Below, piece by piece: positions 19,003 to 31,601 of a stretch of 64,000 nt of DNA; position 1 is the stretch's first letter; every line of letters begins with the position of its first letter. The position numbers were made by a program, and so were the translations under genes. Under the pieces are notes generated by a model. That model was not told the origin of the DNA. It did not search any database and saw only the letters and a list, made by a program, of their open reading frames with translations. The DNA is from Arabidopsis thaliana. Its lineage: Eukaryota; Streptophyta; Magnoliopsida; Brassicales; Brassicaceae. The DNA lies in contig NC_003075.7 of assembly GCF_000001735.4 (NCBI RefSeq), positions 11,223,001 through 11,287,000 on the forward strand, written 5' to 3'.

Positions 19003-21860
19003 ATGAAAAGAGTAAAAAGCGAATCTTTTAGAGGAGTTTATAGTTCTAGGAGGTTCAAGTTGTCACATTTCTTACTAGCTATAGCAGGGTTTTACTTGGT
19101 TTTCTTAGCTTTTAAGTTCCCACATTTCATTGAGATGGTTGCTATGTTGAGTGGTGATACTGGTTTAGATGGGGCATTAAGTGATACTAGTTTAGATGTT
19201 AGTTTAAGCGGATCGTTACGTAATGACATGTTGAATAGGAAGCTAGAAGATGAAGATCATCAAAGTGGGCCTTCTACTACTCAGAAGGTGTCACCAGAAG
19301 AGAAGATTAATGGATCTAAACAGATTCAGCCACTTCTGTTTCGGTATGGTCGAATATCAGGAGAGGTCATGAGACGTAGGAATAGGACTATTCATATGTC
19401 ACCTTTTGAAAGAATGGCAGATGAGGCTTGGATACTTGGATCCAAGGCTTGGGAAGATGTTGATAAGTTTGAGGTTGATAAGATCAACGAGAGTGCTTCT
19501 ATATTCGAAGGAAAGGTGGAGTCATGTCCTTCTCAGATCTCAATGAATGGAGATGACTTGAATAAAGCCAATAGGATCATGTTGCTTCCCTGTGGTCTTG
19601 CTGCAGGATCTTCTATTACAATTCTTGGAACTCCACAGTATGCTCATAAAGAATCTGTTCCTCAGCGTTCGAGATTGACAAGAAGCTATGGAATGGTTTT
19701 GGTTTCACAATTTATGGTTGAGTTGCAAGGGCTGAAGACAGGGGACGGTGAATACCCCCCTAAGATTCTTCATTTGAACCCTAGGATCAAAGGTGATTGG
19801 AATCACCGACCAGTCATTGAACACAATACATGTTATAGGATGCAGTGGGGGGTTGCTCAAAGATGTGATGGTACTCCATCCAAGAAGGACGCAGACGTGC
19901 TTGGTAAGATTTTGAGCATCCATCATAAACTGTTGTTAGTTGCCGGAATGTAGCAAGTCCATGCTCAGAAGTCTAAGTTTGAATTACCTTAGCTTCTTTT
20001 TTATTGCTGTGTAGTTATGTTTCTTTTTGTTTTCTCTTCATCTAAGTAAATGTACTTTTCCAGTTGACGGATTCCGAAGATGTGAAAAGTGGACGCAGAA
20101 TGACATAATTGACATGGTGGACTCAAAGGAATCAAAGACAACATCATGGTTCAAACGGTTTATAGGACGTGAACAAAAACCAGAAGTCACTTGGTCATTC
20201 CCTTTTGCGGAAGGCAAGGTCTTTGTCCTAACTTTGCGAGCTGGAATTGATGGTTTCCATATTAATGTTGGTGGAAGACATGTGTCTTCATTCCCTTATC
20301 GACCGGTATGTGATATCAGATGAGCATTCTACTTGTATATGGCTTTGGTCTCAGCACTCAATAGTATCATTTGTTCAAACCAAGAGGATTCATCTCGTCC
20401 ATGTCTGATAACTTTGTAAAATATTTTGTGATGTCTGGCCTCTCAGGGATTTACCATAGAAGATGCCACAGGGCTGGCAGTTACAGGAGATGTTGATATT
20501 CATTCTATTCATGCTACTTCTCTTTCAACATCTCATCCGAGTTTCTCACCGCAGAAAGCTATAGAGTTTTCTTCAGAATGGAAAGCTCCTCCATTACCTG
20601 GCACTCCTTTTCGCCTTTTCATGGGTGTTCTCTCTGCAACTAACCATTTTTCAGAGCGCATGGCAGTGAGAAAGACATGGATGCAACATCCTTCTATTAA
20701 ATCTTCAGATGTAGTAGCCCGATTCTTTGTTGCACTTGTAAGTTCTTACAATCTTTCCTTATTTTAAAGCATGATCTTTAAGAAGTTTAATACTGCAGGT
20801 CGATTTAATTGAAACATTGAGATGGAGATTTGCTGATTTGAAGTTCTTATGCTTTGGAATACTGAGCAGTTTATGTGTTTTTGTTGATTTGTTTTGTGTA
20901 GAATCCAAGAAAGGAAGTTAATGCAATGCTAAAGAAGGAGGCTGAATATTTTGGAGATATTGTGATTCTGCCCTTTATGGATCGATATGAGCTAGTGGTC
21001 CTTAAGACAATTGCCATTTGTGAATTTGGGGTATTGATCATTTCTCTCATGACTCCATATCTGTTTAAGTCTTTGAACAATCTCTGATAAGGATCAGTAA
21101 ATGAACAGTTTCCCTCATTGTAGTTACTTTACACAAATCTAATTATGAGAGTCTGAATATCTTCCATTCAGGTCCAGAATGTGACAGCGCCATATATAAT
21201 GAAGTGTGACGATGATACCTTCATCAGAGTGGAATCAATTTTGAAACAAATCGATGGAGTCTCTCCAGAAAAATCACTTTATATGGGGAATCTAAATCTT
21301 AGACATCGTCCTCTTAGAACTGGCAAGTGGACAGTTACATGGGAGGTACAATGGCTTCTGTTCTTTACCTGCATATAGTCTGTATGATTCAGAAATCAGA
21401 AGCAGCCTCAGATACTAAATTTTCTCTTATACTGTAACAGGAGTGGCCAGAAGCTGTGTATCCTCCTTATGCCAATGGACCCGGATACATAATCTCAAGC
21501 AACATTGCTAAATATATTGTTTCTCAGAATTCAAGACATAAGCTTAGGGTCTGACCCTTTATCATCGTCTTACGTTCATCTCCATCTTTTACTGTCATGA
21601 ACATAAGAGTCTCCTAACATTTTCAAACTATTTCGACTTTGTTGTCACAGCTATTCAAGATGGAAGATGTGAGCATGGGATTGTGGGTGGAGCAATTCAA
21701 CGCCTCTATGCAGCCTGTCGAATACTCACACAGCTGGAAATTTTGCCAATACGGATGCACACTGAACTATTACACTGCACATTATCAATCTCCGAGTCAA
21801 ATGATGTGCCTGTGGGATAATTTGTTGAAAGGTCGACCACAATGTTGCAATTTCAGATGA
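19003..21860 (+). CDS. GALT2: hydroxyproline O-galactosyltransferase, GT31 family
   Basis: Golgi type II membrane enzyme that adds the first galactose to hydroxyproline of arabinogalactan-proteins. Seven exons: 19003-19903, 20064-20305, 20447-20737, 20902-21030, 21172-21345, 21441-21548, 21651-21860, joining to 684 residues. A single transmembrane anchor spans about residues 21-39 ([16 protein letters not shown]). A galectin-like domain follows (about 185-400; [24 protein letters not shown]). The GT31 catalytic domain has IMKCDDDTF with the acidic triad D534-D536 for UDP-sugar/metal binding, and the EDVSMGLW motif near 620. The start is the first ATG; the frame is open a few codons further upstream but has no ATG there. 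The name rests on domain order (TM + galectin + GT31) and recalled locus. Confidence 0.92.
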
Positions 21861-22110
21861 CCAAAACATAGCACTAGCCGGAAGATATTACAGGATTACA
21901 GATTTGGCACCACCTTAACCCATTTTGTAATTTTTCCTCTTTGGTGCTAGTTGCTTACATTTACACATTCAAGATAACAATCTCTTATTGTACATTGATT
22001 AGGATTTTGTCTAAGAAAGAGATTTACACTGATATCTAAACAAATTCTTTCAAAACGTCTTTGCCATAACACTATGGGGCTACCAAGAAAGAGAAGCCAA
22101 GGTCACTGTA

Positions 22111-22317
22111 TTATACATTTATACTACTCTGCTGGTCTTTAAGTTCTTGAGTCATGTTATCAAGATTTTGGCTTTCATCAAGTCGCATTTCCTTAATCAT
22201 CTGCATTTCTTGCGCTTCACTGAAAGATTTCCAGCTTTTGCAAGATGGGGAAATGGAAGAGGGCATCCACAAGATCCAGGTAGATGTCACTGAGTTGTTT
22301 TCTTCAGTGTTTGCCAT
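22111..22317 (-). CDS. small hypothetical protein
   Basis: 68-residue frame starting MANTEENNSVTST. It has a Trp/Met/Pro-containing centre (WILWMPSSISPSCKSWK) and a charged, helix-forming C-terminus (EAQEMQMIKEMRLDESQN). Composition is that of a real soluble protein rather than a chance frame, and the stop is followed by AT-rich 3' sequence. The transcript probably begins near 22,870, sharing a promoter region with the PPR gene, with a non-coding first exon ending at a CAG|GTTAAG donor near 22,787. In-frame Met codons exist upstream of 22,317, so the start is a choice. Function unknown. Confidence 0.45.
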   Translation of the reverse strand: MANTEENNSVTSTWILWMPSSISPSCKSWKSFSEAQEMQMIKEMRLDESQNLDNMTQELKDQQSSINV

Positions 22318-22975
22318 AATCCTCATCCGGTAGATGTGACATACCCATAGAGACAACAAGTTTGGTTAGTATACAGATGAATTGATCAGAATCCTGATTG
22401 TATAAACAGAACATCTAAACATCAATCTTAAGAGTGTGCAGGTCAATAGCAGAAGCAACTGTAATGAAGAAAACTCGAAAGACGGATTGATTACAACAAA
22501 AAAACTGTGGCGCAAAGACTACCAATTTAATCTTTTCATGATCAGATGGATACAGCCAAATGTGCCTTTAGAATTTTGTTTAGCACCATGTTTAATCCGC
22601 ACGCCAAAACCTTACGGCTGTGAAGTTCTGATACACGGTGCGTGAATCAATCAAGAAGAGAAAAAGAGAGGCATAGAGAAACTTGCACGGTTAAGATATC
22701 CAGATGAACTACACAGTGATAAAGTTTCACTTTTTATGTCTTTGAAGAAGCATTATAGATTGATAGAGAATCATCAGAGCTTAACCTGAAACGAACCATC
22801 TTTCTCCGGACAGAGAATGGCGGCGGCTGTCTGAAGTTATTTTGAGAAAGTGAAGATTTTTAGGGTTCTGAGAAGTTTCCATCACTTGAAGTCTTTTAAA
22901 TTTTAATAGTATATGATAATGGAATTGCCTCGATTCTAATGCAATTGACGACAATGCCCACAAGAACAGAGCAAA

Positions 22976-24763
22976 ATGTCTCCATTCTCAGAAACCTCTG
23001 TTCTGCTACTTCCCATGGTCGAGAAATGCATAAACCTCTTGCAAACCTACGGCGTTTCATCGATAACGAAACTCAGACAAATCCACGCTTTTTCAATCCG
23101 CCATGGAGTCTCAATCTCAGACGCCGAGCTTGGGAAACACCTCATCTTCTACCTTGTTTCTCTTCCTTCTCCACCTCCCATGTCTTACGCTCACAAAGTC
23201 TTCTCCAAGATTGAGAAACCCATCAATGTCTTTATTTGGAACACATTGATCAGAGGCTACGCCGAGATTGGTAATTCCATCTCTGCTTTTTCTCTATACC
23301 GTGAGATGAGAGTCTCTGGTTTGGTCGAGCCAGATACTCATACTTATCCGTTTCTTATTAAGGCTGTGACGACAATGGCGGATGTTAGATTAGGAGAGAC
23401 GATTCATTCGGTTGTTATAAGAAGTGGCTTTGGTTCGTTGATCTATGTTCAGAACTCTCTGCTTCATTTATACGCAAATTGTGGAGATGTAGCTAGTGCG
23501 TACAAGGTGTTTGATAAAATGCCTGAGAAAGATTTAGTGGCTTGGAACTCTGTGATTAATGGGTTTGCGGAAAACGGTAAACCAGAAGAAGCTTTAGCGC
23601 TTTATACTGAGATGAATTCCAAGGGTATCAAGCCTGATGGGTTCACAATTGTTAGCTTGTTGTCTGCTTGTGCAAAGATTGGTGCTTTGACATTGGGTAA
23701 GAGAGTTCATGTCTATATGATCAAAGTAGGTTTGACACGAAACTTGCATTCCAGCAATGTGCTCTTGGACTTGTATGCGAGATGTGGAAGAGTGGAAGAA
23801 GCCAAAACACTTTTCGATGAAATGGTGGACAAGAACAGTGTCTCGTGGACTTCGTTGATAGTCGGTTTAGCTGTTAATGGTTTTGGGAAAGAAGCCATTG
23901 AGCTTTTCAAGTATATGGAATCAACGGAGGGATTGTTACCATGTGAGATCACGTTTGTTGGGATATTATACGCTTGTAGCCATTGCGGGATGGTGAAGGA
24001 AGGTTTTGAGTATTTCAGGAGAATGAGAGAGGAGTATAAGATTGAACCTAGGATCGAGCATTTTGGTTGTATGGTCGATTTGTTAGCTAGAGCTGGACAA
24101 GTGAAGAAAGCATATGAATACATCAAGAGTATGCCGATGCAGCCTAATGTTGTAATCTGGAGAACATTGTTAGGAGCTTGTACTGTTCATGGTGATTCAG
24201 ATTTAGCAGAGTTTGCTAGAATCCAGATCTTACAACTAGAACCAAACCACAGCGGCGATTATGTTCTCTTGTCGAATATGTACGCATCCGAGCAGCGTTG
24301 GTCCGATGTGCAAAAGATACGGAAACAAATGTTAAGAGACGGTGTGAAAAAAGTCCCCGGTCACAGCTTAGTAGAAGTAGGAAACAGAGTTCATGAGTTT
24401 CTTATGGGTGATAAGTCTCACCCACAAAGCGATGCTATTTACGCTAAGCTGAAAGAAATGACTGGTAGATTGAGATCAGAAGGTTACGTTCCACAAATTT
24501 CTAATGTCTATGTAGATGTTGAAGAGGAAGAGAAGGAGAATGCTGTGGTTTATCACAGTGAGAAGATTGCTATTGCATTTATGTTAATTAGTACACCAGA
24601 AAGATCACCGATTACAGTCGTGAAGAATCTTAGAGTATGTGCAGATTGTCACTTAGCAATCAAACTTGTGTCAAAGGTTTATAACCGAGAGATTGTAGTC
24701 AGAGATCGTAGCAGGTTTCACCATTTTAAAAATGGTTCTTGTTCTTGCCAAGATTACTGGTAG
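22976..24763 (+). CDS. PPR protein, PLS class with E and DYW domains
   Basis: Intron-less 595-residue pentatricopeptide repeat protein, predicted organellar RNA-binding protein of the class that performs C-to-U editing. PLS repeats run from about residue 60 to 420 (for example NSVINGFAENGKPEEALALY and VDLLARAGQVKKAYEYI), then E motifs, then a complete DYW domain ending exactly in DYW. The deaminase-like zinc site is intact: H527-x-E529 in YHSEKIAIAF, and C555-x2-C558 followed by H in CADCH. Start is the ATG at 22976; other upstream ATGs are out of frame. The N-terminus lacks a strong targeting signature. Corresponds to At4g21065 in my memory. RNA target unknown. Confidence 0.93.
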   Translation: MSPFSETSVLLLPMVEKCINLLQTYGVSSITKLRQIHAFSIRHGVSISDAELGKHLIFYLVSLPSPPPMSYAHKVFSKIEKPINVFIWNTLIRGYAEIGNSISAFSLYREMRVSGLVEPDTHTYPFLIKAVTTMADVRLGETIHSVVIRSGFGSLIYVQNSLLHLYANCGDVASAYKVFDKMPEKDLVAWNSVINGFAENGKPEEALALYTEMNSKGIKPDGFTIVSLLSACAKIGALTLGKRVHVYMIKVGLTRNLHSSNVLLDLYARCGRVEEAKTLFDEMVDKNSVSWTSLIVGLAVNGFGKEAIELFKYMESTEGLLPCEITFVGILYACSHCGMVKEGFEYFRRMREEYKIEPRIEHFGCMVDLLARAGQVKKAYEYIKSMPMQPNVVIWRTLLGACTVHGDSDLAEFARIQILQLEPNHSGDYVLLSNMYASEQRWSDVQKIRKQMLRDGVKKVPGHSLVEVGNRVHEFLMGDKSHPQSDAIYAKLKEMTGRLRSEGYVPQISNVYVDVEEEEKENAVVYHSEKIAIAFMLISTPERSPITVVKNLRVCADCHLAIKLVSKVYNREIVVRDRSRFHHFKNGSCSCQDYW

Positions 24764-25173
24764 TCTGGTAATGCAGAAAATAAAATTATTGTTTCATCGC
24801 AGATCGTTCAAATTCTACGGACAATCTTCGTTAATTAAAGTCTTCTAGGGGAAATTTGTAAAATTTTAAAGTATATATGTGGGTAAATTTTGCATAGATA
24901 AAAGTAATGGGTTCAAATCTTGCAACTAAAAAACTTATAGGGGCAAAACGAAAATTGAGTGAAATGAGATTATACCGCGTGTTTTCATGGCGGGATTGGA
25001 AATATTTTGAAGTAGATGAAAATTTGGCGCTTTTTATTTAGTCTGTAAAGCTTTCAAGGGAAGCCTCTTTGAAGGACACGCTTCGTCATCTATCTATCTA
25101 TATACCCAAAGAGTCGCTTTGTTCCTGATTCATCAGATTGATTCGTTTCGTTTTCTCTGAGTGAAGATCGAAA
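24764..25173. other. PPR 3' end and BRCA1 promoter
   Basis: PPR 3' UTR in the first part, then the BRCA1 promoter with the E2F and SOG1-type sites listed separately, a TATA-like TCTATATACC near 25,098, and the BRCA1 leader. A GGTTCAAATC at 24,909 is not part of a tRNA. Confidence 0.55.
25023..25063 (+). promoter_or_regulatory. E2F site and SOG1-type palindrome in BRCA1 promoter
   Basis: TTTGGCGC at 25023-25030 is an exact E2F consensus (TTTSSCGC). Twenty bases downstream, CTTTCAAGGGAAG at 25051-25063 fits CTT-N7-AAG, the element bound by the plant DNA-damage factor SOG1. Both lie about 110-150 bp before the BRCA1 ATG. Together they predict S-phase and DNA-damage induction of BRCA1. Confidence 0.7.
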
Positions 25174-28100
25174 ATGGCGGACACTAGTCACCTGGAGAGG
25201 ATGGGAAGAGAACTCAAGTGCCCTATTTGGTAAATCGCGTCTCTCTTTGCTCAATTTTGTGACGAGCATAAACCCTGATTTCGTATTGTCTGACTAATGA
25301 ATCTCGTTTAACTGCCTTGGTAACAATTTTAATTTGTTTTTTTTTGTTATTGGCAGCTTGAGTCTATATAATTCTGCAGTTTCACTTTCGTGTAACCATG
25401 TATTTTGCAAGTAAGTACCTTTCCTTAGTTTGTTCTTTCTTCGTATTCTCATTTCATCAATCTTTAAAAGTAATGAACACATGGTCTTCTCTTGATTTCA
25501 GTGCGTGTATAGTGAAATCTATGAAAATGGATGCTACTTGTCCTGTTTGTAAAATCCCTTACCATCGTAGAGGTACTTTCTCTTGCTCTTTATTGATCTC
25601 AGAGTTCAGCTTTATCTGTTGTTAAACCTAAGTTTGCAGTTTGATGATTATGTTAATATGTTAGAGATTCGAGGTGCTCCACATATGGATAGCTTGGTGA
25701 GCATTTACAAGAACATGGAAGATGCTTCTGGGATTAAATTATTCGTTAGCCAGAATAATCCGTCACCATCAGGTACTTAAAATTAGGACCAATGCTTTAA
25801 CATTTTGGTTGGCTTGAACGAAACAAAGGCAGTGATAGACTCGTTGCAAGTTCATTTTAAGCGTAGTAACTGGATTTTAATCATTTCACTTGAAATTGAA
25901 CTGTCTCTGAATTCAATTGAATGGTCTAAAAAGTGGAATTTTGTAGTAAGAAAACCCTAAAAATGCCGATTAAGTTCCCACATGAATGAAGAGAATGCTC
26001 GGATTTTACCTGAATGAAGAGATATGTATTTCTTTCTAACTTGTGTTCTGTGATATGCGTCTACAGATAAAGAAAAGCAAGTAAGAGATGCTTCCGTTGA
26101 AAAGGCAAGTGATAAGAATCGTCAGGGATCTAGGAAGGGCCGAGCATCCAAGAGGAACGAGTATGGGAAAACCAAGGAAATAGATGTAGATGCACCTGGG
26201 CCTATTGTTATGAAACCTTCATCCCAAACCAAGAAGAGGGTGCAGCTGCTCCAGAATCTGTCTGCTGAAAGTTTAACTAAACCTACTGAGTCTGTTGAAA
26301 CAGCTGAAAAACCCAAGGACTACACTGAAAACACTGTGATTCGTTTGGATGAGCATCCATCTCTGAATAAAGAAGGAAATCTTTCACCCTTCTTTTGGTT
26401 GAGAGATGAAGATGATGGGGAGAACTCAAGTCAGCGTACAGAAAGTGATCAACTTTTAGGGACTACACCAGTTAATGTTCCCTCTTTCAGCGATTTGATG
26501 GACTCAGATCATGAGAGCCCATCGAAGGTCCATACTCAAAAACCTCAATAGCCTTTTTAGTGCTATCTTTCAGGATTCATATTGCATTATATTGTTCTGT
26601 AGTATTGATACATTCTACACTAGTTTATGATAGAAATGTGTTTGATAAATGTTAGTTATGCGGTGGAGGTTATCTTTGATTTAGATTGAATACTGCGAGT
26701 TAAAAGGTCTTTGACACATTTATTACTCATAAAAGTCATACTCAGTTACATGGAATTCCCTCATTCTATCCAATATCCTAAAAAAGTGTCGGATCCTTTG
26801 ATCTTACTTTTTTTCCGATGAATGTTTCAGGAAGACGAGCAACAAAAGCCCAATCCAGGTGACATGTTTGATAGCGAAATGTTTGAATGGACTCAGAGGC
26901 CTTGTTCTCCGGAGATTCTACCTAGTCCTGTGAAGGCCAAGGTAAAGGCTGTTCTTCACTCTGGTACAGCAAGGTCTTTTTGTTTTCTATGATAGTGTCA
27001 TCAAGTGTGTTGAAATGAACTCAAATTTCATCGATTTGCAGGTCCTAGGTAGAGATGAGATTGATCTTACTCAAAAGAAGCTACCTAAAGTTAAAGTTGC
27101 ATCATCCAAATGTAAAAACCGCAAAGCAGGAAGTGCAAGAAATACAGTTGCTAGACGAAGCATTGGGGTTTCACAAGAGGACAACATGGAATCATCTGCA
27201 GCAGCAACCATTAGTGAGCAACAAGATAGTCGTGGGACTTCTGGCACAATTATCAGGAATGATGTGAATACTGATGAAAATGTGAAAGCTAAAAGAGCTA
27301 CAAGAAGCAAGGCTCAGAGTACACGAGTTCAGTCTGATCTAAATGTATCCAATGAAGCTGATGGGAAGCAGGGGACAAAGAGGAAAAGATCTAGCATTAA
27401 ATCCTCTCCAGCTCACCCAATCGCAGGACCTAATGAGCTCTCACTTGGAACAGAAATTGTGGGAAAGGGGGATCAGGATCAAGCCCATGGTCCATCTGAT
27501 ACACATCCTGAAAAACGAAGTCCCACCGAGAAACCCTCTCTGAAGAAGAGGGGAAGAAAATCCAATGCAAGCTCCTCTTTAAAAGATCTATCTGGAAAAA
27601 CACAAAAGAAGACTTCAGAGAAGAAATTGAAACTAGATTCCCATATGATCTCAAGCAAAGCTACACAACCGCATGGAAATGGTATTCTAACTGCTGGGTT
27701 GAATCAAGGGGGTGATAAACAAGATTCAAGAAACAATAGGAAATCCACTGTGGGTAAAGACGATCATACCATGCAAGTTATAGAGAAATGCTCAACGATA
27801 AACAAGTCTTCATCTGGAGGCAGTGCACATTTGCGACGATGTAATGGATCTTTAACGAAGAAATTCACATGTGCCTTTTGTCAGTGTTCAGAAGACACAG
27901 AGGTTGAATTCACTATCTCACATTGGAGTCCTAGATGTAGCCCTTTGTTGACTTTTATCATATTATTAATTGGAATGTTATATGAACAGGCTTCAGGAGA
28001 AATGACTCACTACTACAGAGGTGAACCTGTCTCTGCGGATTTTAATGGTGGGTCTAAGGTCATACATGTTCACAAAAACTGTGCTGAATGGTAAGAAATC

Positions 28101-29633
28101 TGGATAGTAATTATCCGCTCATGCCTTTTGACATCATTTAAAATGCTTGAATGACACATGTGCTTCTGATACACCACTGACTGAACGTAAAAAACTGTTT
28201 TGCATTTTTCAGGGCTCCAAATGTATACTTCAACGACCTTACCATAGTGAATCTTGATGTGGAGTTGACAAGAAGCCGGAGAATAAGTTGCAGCTGCTGT
28301 GGGCTTAAAGGCGCAGCACTTGGTTGTTACAATAAGAGTTGCAAGAATAGTTTTCATGTTACGTGTGCAAAACTCATACCAGAATGCAGATGGGACAATG
28401 TAAGTGTTGCATATATTGTAGAAGCTCTATATAGTCCCTTACACAGTTCTTTTAACACATTTTCTTATCAACAGGTAAAATTTGTAATGCTATGCCCTTT
28501 GGATGCATCCATTAAGTTGCCCTGTGAAGAGGCTAATTCAAAAGACAGGAAATGCAAGCGTACTCCTAAAGAGTATGCAATTTTATCTACTGATAAGGAT
28601 TATGATGTGATTCCAATATTTGAAATTAGACAGCTGACAATAGATCATTGTTTTCTCTAGACCACTGCACTCTCAGCCTAAACAAGTATCTGGAAAAGCT
28701 AACATCCGTGAGCTCCATATCAAGCAGTTCCATGGATTTTCCAAGAAATTGGTCTTATCTTGCTCAGGGCTCACAGTTGAAGAGAAGGTATGGATATATC
28801 TACTCTTTTACTATATGCAACACTCGAGCTGAAACTTGTATTTGATGGATGGCTTTGATTGCAGACTGTTATTGCAGAATTTGCGGAACTGTCTGGAGTT
28901 ACGATCTCAAAAAACTGGGATTCAACTGTTACACATGTTATTGCATCAATCAATGAAAACGGAGCCTGCAAAAGGACCCTCAAATTCATGATGGCAATCT
29001 TGGAGGGGAAATGGATACTAACCATTGATTGTCAGTATTCTTAACCCATTAGCAACGAAACATATATGTTTGCAATCTGACAATCAACAAATTGTCTAAG
29101 TGTTGTCTATCTTTTCTTGCAGGGATTAAGGCGTGTATGAAAAATACAAAATATGTAAGCGAGGAGCCATATGAGATCACTATGGATGTTCATGGAATAC
29201 GAGAAGGACCTTATCTTGGAAGACAAAGAGCTTTGAAAAAGGTTAGCTTCGTCTCTCTTTGATGCTCTCTATGACACAACCAACTTGATAATAATTCATC
29301 TAAGTGGTTTCATTCTCCGTTATGCAGAAGCCAAAACTTTTTACTGGACTTAAGTTTTACATCATGGGAGATTTCGAGCTTGCTTACAAAGGATATCTTC
29401 AAGATCTGATTGTAGCAGCAGGAGGAACAATCTTGCGTAGGCGGCCTGTTTCTTCTGATGATAATGAAGCTTCAACAATCGTAGTATTTAGTGTTGAGCC
29501 TAGCAAGAAGAAAACTCTGACCCAAAGAAGATCTGATGCTGAAGCCTTGGCTAAATCTGCTAGAGCCAGAGCTGCAAGCAGTTCATGGGTTTTGGATTCT
29601 ATTGCAGGTTGCCAAATTTTAGTCTTGATATAA
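25174..29633 (+). CDS. BRCA1: BRCA1 orthologue (RING, PHD-like, tandem BRCT)
   Basis: DNA-damage response ubiquitin ligase subunit that pairs with BARD1 and acts in homologous recombination. Fourteen exons: 25174-25229, 25357-25410, 25502-25572, 25665-25772, 26067-26527, 26831-26941, 27042-27902, 27990-28090, 28213-28399, 28475-28572, 28661-28787, 28865-29030, 29123-29241, 29328-29633; 941 residues. An N-terminal C3HC4 RING spans about residues 16-60 (CPICLSLYN, CNHVFCNAC, CPVC). A long charged, probably disordered middle carries Lys/Arg-rich nuclear-signal-like stretches. An extended PHD-like zinc cluster (CAFCQCSE, CSCCGLKGAALGCYN) precedes two BRCT repeats (about 710-800 and 835-935; W in GKWILTIDW). 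The second exon-intron boundary was set by the RING frame. A truncated copy of the last exon is at 10,216-10,500. Confidence 0.96.
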
Positions 29634-31601
29634 AATAGTGAGACCATCTTTGTGTTTATTCTGTTGTTACTTGTTTGTAGGATTATGGAGAATTGTGTTA
29701 ATACAAGGATTTTTCATTTTAATTATATTTATAAGGATTATTTATAGAATGCAATGGCAATTAACCTTTTTTATTTATTAATAATATCTATAAATATGGA
29801 GAGCAATGTCATCATCAACATTTCTGATATGAGCCCAAGTCTCTTTCTAGAGGATTATGTTAATTGTTGGAAGTTGGTTTCTTTTAATCAATAGAGACCC
29901 TTGTATAGGTCTTCATACAACTTATATATAACACTAATGCATAAAAGAAAACACTTCAACATATAAAAAAGGAAAATATGAAAACCAAATTCATAAAGTG
30001 AAACACCAAAACTAATTAATTAAAACGTCATAACCATTTCCTAATCAACCTAACAATAGTCACGTATCAATTTCTTACATGTTCAAGAAAACGTTGAGTT
30101 TGTTGGATTTTTTGGTGTTTCTTTTTCTTCTCTTCCTGAAATTGGTGGCATATTGGTTATTACCATATCACCATGAATTTCAGAAGAGGAAGAAACACAA
30201 ACAGATCTAAGAAACTCATTGTTCTCTTTAACATGTAAGAATGTTGATGATGATTAACTTGTTGGGTTGTGAAAAATAAAATAAAAACTTACTTGTTGGA
30301 TATCAACAGAAAGCATATGGAAAAAAACAAAAATTATTTACTTTTGCCTGCTTAGCTTCACGATAACTTCAATCAACCGGTAAGTTCCTAAAATCTCAAC
30401 CATGAGTTTATAGTTTTTGTTGTAAACAGAATTTGATTCTATCTTAGTTACACATTGGACACACTTGTGGTGTCGACGTAACTCAGATCACACCAAATTC
30501 TGCTACTTCAACATCTATATCTCAAACTGCATTAATTCAAAAAACAACTTAGATAAGATGAAAAAAATTAACATTAAGAAAGTGGCCATTTTAGCTCTAG
30601 AAGAAAATCAGAGATAACTATGTTTTTCTTGCTAACAACTTCAACTTGTAACTATTTATATTAATATTTTTTAAAGTTCTTACCATATATATATTAATCC
30701 AATCAATCTTTTTTTTCTCAAAAATCAATTAGTGTGTGGTCAAAGAAATAATCAATTAATATAGAAATTCATTAAATTGTTGGTAAAAAGTCAAAAAAAG
30801 TTTTTTCAAAATTATCTAATTAAGACTATAAAATATTATATTTCAGTTAGTTTCTAAGTTTTACATAAATTTATATTGGTCATAATAGATATGACAACTT
30901 ATTTTATTTGGATTTATCTATCTAATTTATTATCAACTACTAGTTGATTGACATTTTAGGAATTCATTGTCATATATCATAGTACTATGTATTTTTGATA
31001 CTTTCAGATATGAAATAATACATTATTTTTTACAAATTTAAACAAACATTATATTTCTCCCTTTTACCTATTTAGTATTGTAAGAATTATGAATATATAG
31101 ATGTGTATACATAAAATAATATAATTATGTATGTGAAACATACATAAAGATATCAAAGTTTTAACAGATTACAGATTATTAGTCAAATTACAGATTATAA
31201 ATCCGTAATTTGTTGCCTATAAGACTAATTAAAAGCATGGTTTCAATTTCACTCCTTCATCATGGAAATTGTTTCAATTTCCTGTATTTACGTATAATGG
31301 TTGTAATGGATTGTTTATGTATCTTGTAAACACTTTTTGATATAAATATATTTGAAAAAGGGAAAAAAAGATATCATAGTTTATATTGGTTCATGATCAA
31401 GAAAGATGGAGATTGCAAAACAACGAAATGGTGATTACTAGATTATTATATTATTTTACAATAGATTCGAAACAACAACGACTCAAACCTTAATAATTCA
31501 AAATAAATAGAAAACATAAAAGAGAAACGAAGACTCAAAATAAAACTGAGACATTGACTTATTTTATAAGAAAAGGAAAAAACAGATAATATTGTTAAGA
31601 T
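29634..31601. other. BRCA1 3' end, DOF relic and spacer before DOF4.5
   Basis: 29,634-29,830 is BRCA1 3' DNA, also present at 10,500-10,650. 29,830-30,360 includes about 530 bp lacking from the other copy. 30,090-30,520 is the second DOF relic. 30,530-31,600 is AT-rich and homologous to 10,830-11,800. No intact gene. Confidence 0.55.
30090..30520 (-). pseudogene. DOF pseudogene relic with fold-back (copy 2)
   Basis: A longer relic than the copy at 10,660. On the minus strand: GTGTGTCCAATGTG (VCPMC), ATCAAATTCTGTTT (IKFC), ACTCATGGTTGAG and TTAGGAACTTACC (THG, RNLPV), then DOF-like C-terminal DNA to about 30,090 (CATGGTGATATGGTAAT, cf. the HGGMVTN block of DOF4.3/4.5). The finger centre is missing and stops interrupt. 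It keeps the same inverted finger segment: arms about 30424-30451 and 30478-30505, more diverged than in copy 1 (about 21 of 28 matching). Confidence 0.72.

Noticed and set aside
24900-24930. GGTTCAAATC resembling a tRNA B box
   Set aside because: No A box, acceptor stem or anticodon arm can be formed upstream; it is part of the PPR-BRCA1 spacer.
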